Part shown: positions 16,775-24,802 of the stretch, in pieces
Numbering within the stretch: the stretch's first letter is position 1
How the letters are laid out: every line of letters starts with the position of its first letter
NCBI GenBank assembly: GCA_026982255.1
Contig: JALSHL010000065.1
Location: forward strand, 1-27,131
Reading direction: 5' to 3'
Origin: Paracoccaceae bacterium
Lineage (GTDB): Bacteria > Pseudomonadota > Alphaproteobacteria > Rhodobacterales > Rhodobacteraceae
DNA length: 27,131 nt
Notes under the pieces: model-generated
Database searches by the model: none
What the model was told of the DNA's origin: nothing
Seen by the model: the letters and a program-made list of their open reading frames with translations, nothing else
Translations under genes and position numbers: made by a program

Positions 16775-18787
16775 CTACTCCGCCGCCATCGGTTTGCTTT
16801 GGCTGGCCAGGTGGCTCAGCTCCGCCATTACCTGACTTGCGCGGGCAATGGGGTTGGTGAGGTAATAGTCGGTGACCGCATTGACGAACGCACCCTTGCC
16901 GAGCGGTTTCGGCTGCGCCGCGACCCACTCGTTTTCCGGCACCTCGTCGATACGGGCCAGATGCGGCACCGCCGCGAACATCGCCTTGCGCAGTTGCGCC
17001 AATGTGTCGAAGGGCAGCGTGGCCCCCAGTTCGGCGGACAGGGCACGGATGATGGCCCAGTTTTCCTTCGCCTCGCCCACGGGGAAACCGGCGCGGTTGG
17101 CGTATTGGGGGCGACCTTCGGTGTTGACGAAGATCCCGTCCTCCTCGGTGTAGGCGGCCGCCGGCAGGATCACGTCGGCACGGTGTGCGCCGCGGTCGCC
17201 GTGGCTGCCCTGATAGATGACGAAGGGTCCGGCCTCGATATCCAGCTCGTCGGCGCCGAGGTTGTAGATCACCTCCGCCCCGTCCAGTGCGTTCAGCATG
17301 CCGCCTTCGGTGGTGAAACCGATGTCCATGCCGCCAACGCGGGCGGCGGCGGTGTGCAGGACCATGAATTTGGAACCGGTGTTCTCGACCAGTTTCTTGG
17401 CCGCTTCCAGAACAGCCTCGCCGTCCTTGCCGGTCAGGGCACCCTGCCCGATGATGACCAGGGTATTCATGTCCTTTGCCGCGCCGATCTGCTTGTCGGC
17501 CAGCGCCTGAAGCGCGGCGCGGTCGTCGCCGATGTGGGCGTATTCATAGGTGAGGTCGGCTGCCTCGCCCACCAGACCGATCTGCGCGCCGCGCAGCCAT
17601 GCCTTGCGGATGCGGGCGTTCAGCACCGGCGCTTCAAGGCGCGGGTTGGTGCCGATCAGCTGGATCATGTCGGCGCTGTCGATGTCCTCGATGGTGGCCG
17701 TGCCGACGTAGCCGGCGCGGTCGTTGACCGGCAGGAAGGCCCCGTCCACACGGCATTCGACATTGCCGCCGGCGCCGTTGACCAGGGTTTTGAGGGCGAA
17801 CATCGCCTCGGTCGAGACCAGATCACCGGCAATCGCCGCGACCTTTTTGCCGTCCACCGCGTCGGTGATGGCGGCGAAAGCCTCGGCCCAGGTGGCCGGT
17901 TGCAGCTTGCCCTCGCGACGCACATAGGGTTTGTCGAGGCGCTGGCGGCGCAGGCCGTCCCAGATGAAACGGGACTTGTCGGCCAGCCATTCCTCGTTCA
18001 CGCCGTCATGATTGCGCGGCAGGATGCGTTTGACCTCGCGCCCCTTGGTGTCGATACGGATATTGGAGCCGAGGGCGTCCATGACGTCGATGCTCTCGGT
18101 CTTGGTCAGTTCCCACGGGCGGGCGGTGAAGGCATAGGGCTTGGAGGTCAGCGCACCGACCGGACACAGGTCGATGATGTTGCCCTGCAGGTTGGACTCG
18201 AGCGTGGCGCCCAGATAGGTGGTGATCTCCGCATCCTCGCCGCGGCCGGTCTGGCCCATGACACTCAGGCCCGCAACCTCGGTCGTGAAACGCACGCAAC
18301 GGGTGCAGGAAATACAGCGGGTCATCACGGTGGCGACCAGCGGACCGAGGTCGAGGTCCTCTACCGCGCGCTTGGCCTCGCGAGTGCGCGAGAAATCGAC
18401 GCCGTAGGCCATGGCCTGATCCTGCAAATCGCACTCGCCGCCCTGATCGCAGATCGGACAGTCGAGCGGGTGGTTGAGGAGCATGAACTCCATCACCCCT
18501 TCGCGGGCCTTTTTGACCATCGGGGATTTGGTTCTGACCACCGGCGGCTGTCCCTCGGGCCCCGGGCGCAGGTCGCGCACCTGCATGGCGCAGGAGGCGG
18601 CGGGTTTCGGCGGGCCGCCTACGACCTCTACCAGACACATGCGGCAGTTGCCGGCGATGGACAGGCGTTCGTGGTAGCAGAAACGCGGGATCTCGATGCC
18701 GGCCACCTCGGCGGCCTGCAGGATGGTCATGGCGCCATCGACCTCGATCTCCTGATCGTCGATGATGATTTTCTTGAGGTCGGTCAT
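16775..18787 (-). CDS. nuoG: NADH-quinone oxidoreductase subunit G
   Basis: This 670-residue subunit is the 75-kDa homologue of the mitochondrial-like type. It binds one binuclear and two tetranuclear clusters that pass electrons from FMN toward quinone. N1b-type [2Fe-2S] ligands are Cys37, 48, 51 and 66. The His/Cys set (His106, Cys110, 113, 119) holds N5. Cys158, 161, 164 and 208 hold N4. The rest is a molybdopterin-oxidoreductase-like domain that has lost its cofactor. The extra N7 ligand set of the E. coli-type NuoG was not seen, as expected for the shorter alphaproteobacterial form. It starts at ATG 18787, three bases after nuoF. Confidence 0.97.
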   Translation of the reverse strand: MTDLKKIIIDDQEIEVDGAMTILQAAEVAGIEIPRFCYHERLSIAGNCRMCLVEVVGGPPKPAASCAMQVRDLRPGPEGQPPVVRTKSPMVKKAREGVMEFMLLNHPLDCPICDQGGECDLQDQAMAYGVDFSRTREAKRAVEDLDLGPLVATVMTRCISCTRCVRFTTEVAGLSVMGQTGRGEDAEITTYLGATLESNLQGNIIDLCPVGALTSKPYAFTARPWELTKTESIDVMDALGSNIRIDTKGREVKRILPRNHDGVNEEWLADKSRFIWDGLRRQRLDKPYVRREGKLQPATWAEAFAAITDAVDGKKVAAIAGDLVSTEAMFALKTLVNGAGGNVECRVDGAFLPVNDRAGYVGTATIEDIDSADMIQLIGTNPRLEAPVLNARIRKAWLRGAQIGLVGEAADLTYEYAHIGDDRAALQALADKQIGAAKDMNTLVIIGQGALTGKDGEAVLEAAKKLVENTGSKFMVLHTAAARVGGMDIGFTTEGGMLNALDGAEVIYNLGADELDIEAGPFVIYQGSHGDRGAHRADVILPAAAYTEEDGIFVNTEGRPQYANRAGFPVGEAKENWAIIRALSAELGATLPFDTLAQLRKAMFAAVPHLARIDEVPENEWVAAQPKPLGKGAFVNAVTDYYLTNPIARASQVMAELSHLASQSKPMAAE

Positions 18788-18790
18788 GGT

Positions 18791-20086
18791 TTACTCCGCC
18801 GCAATCGAGCTTACACGGCCCGTTTTCTGGTATTTTATCCGGTCTTCGATCTCGTTCCGGAAATGCCGGATCAGGCCCTGAATCGGCCATGCTGCCGCAT
18901 CGCCAAGGGCGCAGATGGTGTGGCCCTCGACCTGTTTGGAGACATCAAGCAACATGTCGATTTCCTCCAGCTCGGCCTCGCCGGTCACCAGACGGTCCAT
19001 GACGCGCATCATCCAGCCGGTGCCCTCGCGGCAGGGGGTGCACTGGCCGCAGCTTTCGTGTTTGTAGAATTTCGCCAGCCGCCAGATTGCCTTGATGACG
19101 TCGGTGGACTGGTCCATGACGATTACCGCCGCAGTGCCGAGGCCGGACTGCTGTTCGCGCAGCCAGTCGAAATCCATGATCGCCTCTTTGGCGATGTCGG
19201 CGGGCAGAAGCGGCACGGAGGAACCGCCGGGAATGACCGCCTTGAGGTTTTTCCAGCCGCCGCGCACGCCACCGCAGTGTTTATCGAGCAGTTCCTCGAG
19301 AGAAATCGACATGGCCTCCTCGACCACGCAGGGGTTGTTGACGTGGCCGGAAATGCCGAACAGTTTGGTGCCGTGGTTGTTGGGGCGGCCGAAGCTGGCA
19401 AACCAGTCGGCGCCGCGGCGCAGGATGGTCGGGACAACGGCGATGGATTCGACGTTGTTGACCGTGGTCGGCGCCCCGTAAAGGCCGACACCGGCGGGGA
19501 ACGGCGGTTTCATGCGCGGCATGCCCTTGCGTCCCTCCAGCGATTCCAGCAGCGCGGTTTCCTCGCCGCAGATATAGGCGCCTGCCCCGTGGTGCAGATA
19601 CAGGTCGAAATCCCAGCCGGAACCGGCGGCGTTCTTGCCGAGAAGCCCGGCGTCGTAAGCCTCGTCAATGGCGATTTGCAGGGCCTCGCGCTCGCGGATG
19701 AATTCGCCGCGGATATAGATGTAGCCCGCGTTGGCGCCCATGCCGAAACCGGCGATCAGGCAACCCTCGATCAGGGTGTGCGGATCGTGGCGCATGATCT
19801 CGCGGTCCTTGCAGGTGCCCGGCTCGGATTCATCGGCGTTGACCACCAGATAGCTCGGGCGGCCGTCGCTTTCCTTGGGCATGAAGGACCATTTCAGGCC
19901 GGTGGGGAAACCCGCACCGCCACGGCCGCGCAGGCCGGAATCCTTGACCTGCTGCACAATCCAGTCGCGCCCCTGCTGGATATAGCCCGCCGTGCCGTCC
20001 CAGGCGCCGCGCGCCATGGCGCCCTTCAGGCTACGGTCTTCCATACCGTAGAGGTTGGTAAATATCCGGTCCTTGTCGTCGAGCAT
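18791..20086 (-). CDS. nuoF: NADH-quinone oxidoreductase subunit F
   Basis: The 431-residue subunit binds NADH and FMN and holds cluster N3; it is the electron entry point of complex I. GRGGAGFPTGLKW (54-66) is the FMN loop and GAGAYICGEETAL (167-179) the nucleotide-binding motif. The [4Fe-4S] ligands are Cys346, 349, 352 and 392 (ESCGQCTPCREG and the later TICALGD). The protein is full length. Its ATG at 20086 is one base after the stop of the small DUF5337-like gene, with GGAGAG inside that gene's end as ribosome site. Confidence 0.98.
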   Translation of the reverse strand: MLDDKDRIFTNLYGMEDRSLKGAMARGAWDGTAGYIQQGRDWIVQQVKDSGLRGRGGAGFPTGLKWSFMPKESDGRPSYLVVNADESEPGTCKDREIMRHDPHTLIEGCLIAGFGMGANAGYIYIRGEFIREREALQIAIDEAYDAGLLGKNAAGSGWDFDLYLHHGAGAYICGEETALLESLEGRKGMPRMKPPFPAGVGLYGAPTTVNNVESIAVVPTILRRGADWFASFGRPNNHGTKLFGISGHVNNPCVVEEAMSISLEELLDKHCGGVRGGWKNLKAVIPGGSSVPLLPADIAKEAIMDFDWLREQQSGLGTAAVIVMDQSTDVIKAIWRLAKFYKHESCGQCTPCREGTGWMMRVMDRLVTGEAELEEIDMLLDVSKQVEGHTICALGDAAAWPIQGLIRHFRNEIEDRIKYQKTGRVSSIAAE

Positions 20087-20087
20087 C

Positions 20088-20306
20088 TTACTCTCCTTGC
20101 TGGCGTTGCCGCCACACCCTGAACAAAACGATCAGCGCCCACAGAAAGGCCGCCATCGCCGCGAGGTCGGCCAGAAACGCATAGCGCACCGGCAGCCCCA
20201 TTTTTCCACCGAAGAAGTTGAGCGCCATCCAGCCCAGCATGGTCACAACGATCACGATCGAGGCCAATCGCGTCTGTGATTTCAACTGTTGGTCTTTGAC
20301 AGTCAC
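20088..20306 (-). CDS. Small membrane protein of the nuo operon, DUF5337-like
   Basis: A 72-residue protein starting at GTG 20306 with GGAG six or so bases upstream. It has two hydrophobic segments (near residues 15-33 and 43-62) with a short GGKMGLPVRY loop between them and a basic tail (RVWRQRQQGE). Size, topology and position between nuoE and nuoF fit the DUF5337 family, small proteins I recall from rhodobacterial genomes; this is from memory, not a search. Its function is unknown. Tight spacing (18 bases after the HHH gene, one base before nuoF) means it is made with complex I, so a role as an accessory or assembly subunit is a fair guess but unproven. Confidence 0.8.
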   Translation of the reverse strand: MTVKDQQLKSQTRLASIVIVVTMLGWMALNFFGGKMGLPVRYAFLADLAAMAAFLWALIVLFRVWRQRQQGE

Positions 20307-20324
20307 GTCTTCTCCGTTCCGGCG

Positions 20325-20999
20325 CTAGTAAACGCCGCCTTTATCCACTTTTTTCGAAAACGCCGTCTCGCCGCCTTCGGCCAGCGTTTTCGCCTGTTCC
20401 ACCCAGTTGTCGCGCGTCACGCGGCCCTTGAAGCCCTGCAGGTTCTCGTCCACCCAGGCGACCTCGGCTTCGGTCCATGCCGCGATCTGGTCGAAGTGGA
20501 AAAAGCCCATTTCGTTGAGCATCTTTTCCATTTTCGGCCCGACGCCCTTGATTTTTTTCAGGTCGTCGCCCTTGCCGTCGCGCGCTTCGCTCAGGGCGGC
20601 GGGGCGGGCACCTGCCTCGGGAGCGGAAGGCTCTGCCGCCGGTTCGGGCGGGGTATCGGCGTTGATGCTGTCCGCAAGATCGGCAAGGGTTTCGCCCTCT
20701 GCGGTTGTGACCAGCGGTTTTTCATCGGCCTGCGCCGGTTCCGGCGCGGCCGGGGCCTCGACAGGTGTGTCCGTTCCGCTATCCTGTGCAACCGTGGCTG
20801 CCGGAGCCACCGCGGCGCTTCCGGTTTCGCCGCCACAAATTTTCTGTGCCAGCCACAGGCCAAGAAACAGAAGCACCAGAAACGCCAGAACAGCGATCCA
20901 GAGCGGAGCAACCGTGCCGATGAAATAGGCCAATACGCCGACGACCACAGCTGCAATAATGATCGAGATGATCATGCAGGTGTTGTTATTCTTTGTCAT
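20325..20999 (-). CDS. Membrane-anchored helix-hairpin-helix protein of the nuo operon
   Basis: A 224-residue protein not counted among the 14 nuo subunits. It begins with two hydrophobic helices (about residues 9-28 and 32-52), then a Pro/Ala/Glu-rich linker (about 60-140), then a helix-hairpin-helix domain (145-209) with DDLKKIKGVGPKMEKMLN, followed by FDQIAAWTEAEVAWVDENL and FKGRVTRDNWVEQA. This domain is about 73% identical over 71 gapless residues (my hand count, 52 of 71) to the C-terminus of NuoE encoded just upstream. HHH folds often bind DNA, but similar domains in ribosomal L21-like and other proteins act in protein contacts, so nucleic-acid binding should not be assumed. GGAGGAGAGGG precedes the ATG. 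A role anchoring or assembling the NADH module is inference from context. Confidence 0.82.
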   Translation of the reverse strand: MTKNNNTCMIISIIIAAVVVGVLAYFIGTVAPLWIAVLAFLVLLFLGLWLAQKICGGETGSAAVAPAATVAQDSGTDTPVEAPAAPEPAQADEKPLVTTAEGETLADLADSINADTPPEPAAEPSAPEAGARPAALSEARDGKGDDLKKIKGVGPKMEKMLNEMGFFHFDQIAAWTEAEVAWVDENLQGFKGRVTRDNWVEQAKTLAEGGETAFSKKVDKGGVY

Positions 21000-21037
21000 T
21001 ATCCCTCTCCTCCCCGTTCAAATGCATTCAAATATTC

Positions 21038-21051
21038 CGGGGTCTCCCCCG
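21038..21051 (-). other. Small GC-rich hairpin between nuoE and the HHH gene
   Basis: On the minus (transcribed) strand CGGGG-GAGA-CCCCG forms a 5-bp stem closed by a GNRA-type GAGA tetraloop, in the 60-base gap between nuoE and the HHH gene, the longest gap in the operon. It is not followed by a T-run, so it is not a normal terminator. It could mark mRNA processing or stability control, or be chance. Confidence 0.3.
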
Positions 21052-21059
21052 ACTGACAA

Positions 21060-22082
21060 TCAACCCTTTGCAAGCTCGATTGCTTGCGCGACCCAGTTAT
21101 CGCGGCTCACACGGCCCTTGAAGCTGACCAGATGCTGGTCGGCCCAGGCAACCTCGGCCTCTGTCCAGGAGGCGATCTGGTCGAAGTGATAAACTCCCGC
21201 CTTGTTCAGCTCTTTCTCCAGTTTCGGACCTACGCCCTTGATTTTCTTCAGATCGTCCGGCTTGCCGCCCCGCGCTTCGGTCAGAAGTTCGGGCTTGGTG
21301 CCTTCGTCCTCGATAGTGGCGGGTTCGGTTTCGGTTTTCGGTGCCGGCCTGGCCTTCGGCTTCGGCGCGGCTTTCGCCGGACCGCCCAGCCACGGGGTGC
21401 GCAGCGGGGTTTCGGTGCCGTCGATACGTTTGACCGTATCACCAAGCGCCAGTGCCAATGCAACGGAACCGTTGGCGGACTCGCCGGTTTTGTCCTTCAG
21501 AGTCGTTGGACCGCCGAGTGGTTCGGCGGCGAAACGGCCGTTTTGCGGACCGGGTGTCGGCACTTTGCCCGAAGCGAATTCTTTCAGCAACTCGCGGAAT
21601 TTGTCGGCGGTCAGGTCCTCGTAGTAATCCTTGCCGACCTGCATCATCGGTGCGTTGGAACAGGCGCCCAGACATTCGACCTCTTCCCAGCTGAACAGGC
21701 CGTTCTCGCTGATCTGGTGCGGATGCTCGGCGATTTCCTCCTTGCAGACCGCAATCAGGTCCTCGGCGCCGCAGATCATGCAGCTTGTGGTGCCGCAAAT
21801 CTGGAAGTGCGCAATTTTTCCAACAGGTTGAAGCTGGAACATGAAGTAGAATGTCGCAACCTCGAGCGCGCGGATATAGTCCATGCCCAGCATGTCGGCC
21901 ACATATTCGATGGCCGGTTTCGACAACCAGCCCTCCTGTTCCTGCGCGCGCCACAGAAGCGGGATAATGCCGGAGGCCTGACGCCCCTCGGGGTATTTGG
22001 TCAGTTGTGCCTCGGCCCATTTCCGGTTGTCGGGGGTGAAGGCAAAACTTGCCGGCTGGTCATTGTGAAGGCGACGGAGCAT
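21060..22082 (-). CDS. nuoE: NADH-quinone oxidoreductase subunit E with C-terminal HHH extension
   Basis: The 340-residue product is twice the size of E. coli NuoE (about 166). Residues 1-175 are the standard thioredoxin-like domain binding the N1a-type [2Fe-2S] cluster via Cys96, Cys101, Cys137 and Cys141 (CGTTSC and CLGACS). After a variable Pro/Ala/Lys-rich linker (about 176-270) comes an HHH domain (276-340) with DDLKKIKGVGPKLEKELN, closely similar to the next gene's C-terminus. A frame extends upstream to 22421, but ATG 22082 is right: it overlaps the nuoD stop as TAATG and starts the normal NuoE sequence. Long NuoE tails are known in rhodobacteria; what the tail does is not established to my knowledge. 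Confidence 0.95.
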   Translation of the reverse strand: MLRRLHNDQPASFAFTPDNRKWAEAQLTKYPEGRQASGIIPLLWRAQEQEGWLSKPAIEYVADMLGMDYIRALEVATFYFMFQLQPVGKIAHFQICGTTSCMICGAEDLIAVCKEEIAEHPHQISENGLFSWEEVECLGACSNAPMMQVGKDYYEDLTADKFRELLKEFASGKVPTPGPQNGRFAAEPLGGPTTLKDKTGESANGSVALALALGDTVKRIDGTETPLRTPWLGGPAKAAPKPKARPAPKTETEPATIEDEGTKPELLTEARGGKPDDLKKIKGVGPKLEKELNKAGVYHFDQIASWTEAEVAWADQHLVSFKGRVSRDNWVAQAIELAKG

Positions 22083-23293
22083 TAGCGGTCGATCTCCCCG
22101 AAAACAATATCGATGGTGCCGATGATGGCGGCGACGTCGGCCAGTTGGTGGCCGGTGGCGATGTGGTTCACGGCCTGAAGGTGCGAATAACCCGGGGCGC
22201 GCAGCTTGGCCTTGTAGGGCTTGTTGGTGCCGTCCGCGACGATAAACACCCCGAACTCGCCCTTGGGGGCCTCGACAGCGGCGTAAACCTCGCCGGCGGG
22301 CACATGGAAGCCTTCGGTGTAGAGCTTGAAGTGGTGGATCAGGGCTTCCATCGAGGTTTTCATGTCCGCGCGTTTCGGCGGTGTCAGCTTGCCACGGGCC
22401 AGCACGTCCTCGCCCTTGCACTCGTCCAGTTTTTGTATCGCCTGTCGGATAATCTTGGTGCTTTCGCGCATCTCCTCCATGCGGCAGAGGTAGCGGTCAT
22501 AGCAGTCGCCGTTCTTGCCCACAGGGATTTTGAAGTCGAATTCGTCGTAGCACTCGTAGGGCTGTGCGCGGCGCAGATCCCATGCAAGGCCGGAGCCGCG
22601 GGCCATGACGCCGGACATACCCCAGTCGGTGACGTCCTGCTGGCTGACCACGGCGATATCGACGTTGCGCTGCTTGAAAATGCGGTTTTCGGTCAGCAAT
22701 TCCTCGATATCGTCGAGAATCCCGGGAAATTCCTCGGCCCATGCGTCGATGTCGGCCAGCAGATCCTCGGGCAGGTCCTGATGCACACCGCCGGGACGGA
22801 AATAGTTGGCGTGCAAACGGGCACCGCAGGCCCGTTCATAGAAAACCATCAGCTTTTCGCGCTCCTCGAAGCCCCAGAGGTTCGGGGTCAGCGCGCCCAC
22901 GTCCATGGCCTGCGAACAGGTGTTCATGATGTGGTTGAGGATACGGCCTATTTCGGAATACAGCACGCGGATCAGGCTGGCGCGGCGCGGAACCTCGACT
23001 CCGGTCAGTTTCTCGATCGCCAGACACCATGCGTGTTCCTGATTCATCGGCGCCACATAGTCGAGGCGGTCCAGATAGGGCAGGTTCTGCAGATAGGTGC
23101 GGCTTTCCATCAGCTTCTCGGTGCCGCGGTGCAGCAGGCCGATATGCGGGTCGGCGCGCTCGACGATCTCGCCGTCCAGCTCCAGCACCATGCGCAGCAC
23201 GCCGTGTGCCGCCGGATGCTGGGGACCGAAGTTGATCGAGAAATTGCGGATTTTCTGTTCGCCGGTCAGGACGTCGTTGTTGGAACCTTCCAT
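22082..23293 (-). CDS. nuoD: NADH-quinone oxidoreductase subunit D
   Basis: The 403-residue protein is the 49-kDa subunit homologue, derived from [NiFe]-hydrogenase large subunits, and helps form the quinone-binding pocket with NuoB. FGPQHPAAHGVLR carries the conserved quinone-site His, and GLLHRGTEKL, RADPHIG and the C-terminal FGEIDR ending are family marks. ATG 23293 has a strong GGAGG site and sits two bases after the nuoC stop; the open frame up to 23347 overlaps nuoC and is not used. The separate C and D genes contrast with the fused NuoCD of E. coli. Confidence 0.97.
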   Translation of the reverse strand: MEGSNNDVLTGEQKIRNFSINFGPQHPAAHGVLRMVLELDGEIVERADPHIGLLHRGTEKLMESRTYLQNLPYLDRLDYVAPMNQEHAWCLAIEKLTGVEVPRRASLIRVLYSEIGRILNHIMNTCSQAMDVGALTPNLWGFEEREKLMVFYERACGARLHANYFRPGGVHQDLPEDLLADIDAWAEEFPGILDDIEELLTENRIFKQRNVDIAVVSQQDVTDWGMSGVMARGSGLAWDLRRAQPYECYDEFDFKIPVGKNGDCYDRYLCRMEEMRESTKIIRQAIQKLDECKGEDVLARGKLTPPKRADMKTSMEALIHHFKLYTEGFHVPAGEVYAAVEAPKGEFGVFIVADGTNKPYKAKLRAPGYSHLQAVNHIATGHQLADVAAIIGTIDIVFGEIDR

Positions 23294-23295
23294 GT

Positions 23296-23901
23296 TCAGG
23301 CCTCCTTCTTCTCGTCGCCGGGCAGGATGTATTCGGCACCCTCCCACGGGGACATGAAATCGAACTGGCGGTATTCCTGTGTCAGCTTTACCGGCTCGTA
23401 GACCACACGTTTTTCGGTCTCGTCATAGCGCAGCTCGACATAGCCGGTGGTCGGGAAATCCTTGCGCAGCGGGTGCCCCTTGAAACCGTAGTCGGTCAGC
23501 AGGCGGCGCAGGTCCGGATGGTTGGCGAACAGGATGCCATACATGTCGAACACCTCGCGCTCCGGCCAGTTGGCGGAGGGATGGACGGATACGATGGAAT
23601 CAACCAGTTCGTCCTCGGCCACGGAGAGCTTCACGCGGATGCGCTGGTTCTGGGTCATGGACAGGAAGTGGTAAACCACATCGAACCGTTTCTCTCGGTC
23701 CGGATAGTCCACGGCGGTGATGTCGATCAGCGTCGTGAACTGGCACGACGGGTGGGTTTTCAGAAAATCGACAAAATCGACGATATGGGCCGGGGTAACG
23801 TAGACCTCCAGCTCGTCGCGGGGATTGATTTCGGCAGAAACCAGGGCATCGGCCTGCTTTGCCTCCAGAACCGAAACCAGATCGTTCAGTGCGTCACGCA
23901 T
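23296..23901 (-). CDS. nuoC: NADH-quinone oxidoreductase subunit C
   Basis: The 201-residue product is the 30-kDa subunit homologue of the connecting module, without cofactors. Family motifs are WPEREVFDMYGI (near the contact with NuoD) and GHPLRKDFPTTGYVE. ATG 23901 is preferred over the in-frame GTG at 23907, because the AGGAGG at 23909-23914 is seven bases from the ATG but only one from the GTG. The gene follows nuoB after 11 bases and precedes nuoD by two. Confidence 0.96.
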   Translation of the reverse strand: MRDALNDLVSVLEAKQADALVSAEINPRDELEVYVTPAHIVDFVDFLKTHPSCQFTTLIDITAVDYPDREKRFDVVYHFLSMTQNQRIRVKLSVAEDELVDSIVSVHPSANWPEREVFDMYGILFANHPDLRRLLTDYGFKGHPLRKDFPTTGYVELRYDETEKRVVYEPVKLTQEYRQFDFMSPWEGAEYILPGDEKKEA

Positions 23902-23908
23902 TCCCACC

Positions 23909-23914
23909 CCTCCT
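23909..23914 (-). promoter_or_regulatory. Ribosome-binding site deciding the nuoC start
   Basis: A perfect AGGAGG on the minus strand overlaps the nuoB stop codon and lies seven bases before ATG 23901, fixing that ATG as the nuoC start rather than GTG 23907. Confidence 0.75.
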
Positions 23915-24446
23915 ATCGGGCGATTGTGCCGGTGCGGCGGATTTTCCGCTGCAACTGCAAAATACCATAGAGCAAGGCCTCGGCCGTCGGCGGGCAGCCC
24001 GGAACGTAGATGTCCACCGGCACGATCCGGTCACAGCCGCGCACCACGGAATAGGAGTAGTGGTAATACCCCCCGCCGTTGGCACAGGACCCCATGGACA
24101 GCACATAGCGCGGCTCGGGCATCTGGTCGTAGACCTTGCGCAGCGCCGGTGCCATCTTGTTGGTCAGCGTGCCGGCCACGATCATCAGGTCCGACTGGCG
24201 CGGCGAGGCGCGCGGTGCAGTGCCGAAACGCTCCAGATCATAGCGCGGCATGGAGGTGTGGATCATTTCCACCGCGCAGCAGGCCAGACCGAAGGTCATC
24301 CAGTGCAGCGAACCGGTGCGGGCCCAGTTGATGATCTCGTCCGTCGAGGTCAGCAGGAAACCCTTGTCGGCCAGCTCGTCGTTGAGGGCGGCTGTTGCGG
24401 CCTCTTTATCCGCGCCGGCGAAATTCTGGCTGGTGCTCAGTCCCAT
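23913..24446 (-). CDS. nuoB: NADH-quinone oxidoreductase subunit B
   Basis: The 177-residue PSST homologue carries cluster N2, the last iron-sulfur centre before quinone. The four ligands are Cys56, Cys57 (the unusual tandem CC in FGLACCAVE), Cys121 (MGSCANGGG) and Cys151 (VPGCPPTAEAL). The frame is open upstream to 24557, but that lies within nuoA; ATG 24446, with an AAGGGGG site, gives the expected N-terminus and overlaps nuoA by 10 bases. Confidence 0.97.
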   Translation of the reverse strand: MGLSTSQNFAGADKEAATAALNDELADKGFLLTSTDEIINWARTGSLHWMTFGLACCAVEMIHTSMPRYDLERFGTAPRASPRQSDLMIVAGTLTNKMAPALRKVYDQMPEPRYVLSMGSCANGGGYYHYSYSVVRGCDRIVPVDIYVPGCPPTAEALLYGILQLQRKIRRTGTIAR

Positions 24447-24802
24447 TCCAGCGCCCCCTTCTTCCATTCGTAAACAAAGCCCACGGTCAGCACACCGAGG
24501 AAGACGATCATCGACCAGAAACCGAACAGCCCGACATCCTTGAAGGCCACGGCCCATGGGAACAGAAAGGCGATTTCCAGATCGAAGATGATGAACAGGA
24601 TGGCGACCAGATAGAAGCGCACATCGAACCGCATCCGCGAGTCGTCAAAGGCGTTGAAGCCGCACTCGTAGGCCGACACTTTCTCGGGGTCCGGATTGTG
24701 CACCGCCGCAAGCACGGCGGAGAGCGACAGGACAATCGCGAGAACGATAGCCAGTCCGATAAAAACGAGGATGGGGAGATATTCAAGTAAAAGGTCTTGC
24801 AA
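24437..24802 (-). CDS. nuoA: NADH-quinone oxidoreductase subunit A
   Basis: The 121-residue ND3 homologue has three membrane helices. YECGFNAFDDSRMRFDVRFY is the conserved loop with the cysteine that lines the quinone cavity, and AILFIIFDLEIAFLFPWA is the signature second helix. It begins with a rare TTG at 24802: AAGGAG at 24811-24816 lies eight bases upstream, no in-frame ATG or GTG precedes it nearby, and the resulting N-terminus (MQDLLLEYLPIL) matches relatives. A weak start could limit synthesis of the first subunit. It is the first gene of the operon. Confidence 0.95.
   Translation of the reverse strand: MQDLLLEYLPILVFIGLAIVLAIVLSLSAVLAAVHNPDPEKVSAYECGFNAFDDSRMRFDVRFYLVAILFIIFDLEIAFLFPWAVAFKDVGLFGFWSMIVFLGVLTVGFVYEWKKGALEWD

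Noticed and set aside
16583..20122. Open frame of 1179 codons on the plus strand opposite nuoF and nuoG
   Set aside because: It is antisense to two clearly real genes with intact cofactor motifs. Its composition (Gly/His/Gln/Asp-rich, no recognisable domain) is that of a mirrored GC-rich coding strand, where stop codons are rare.
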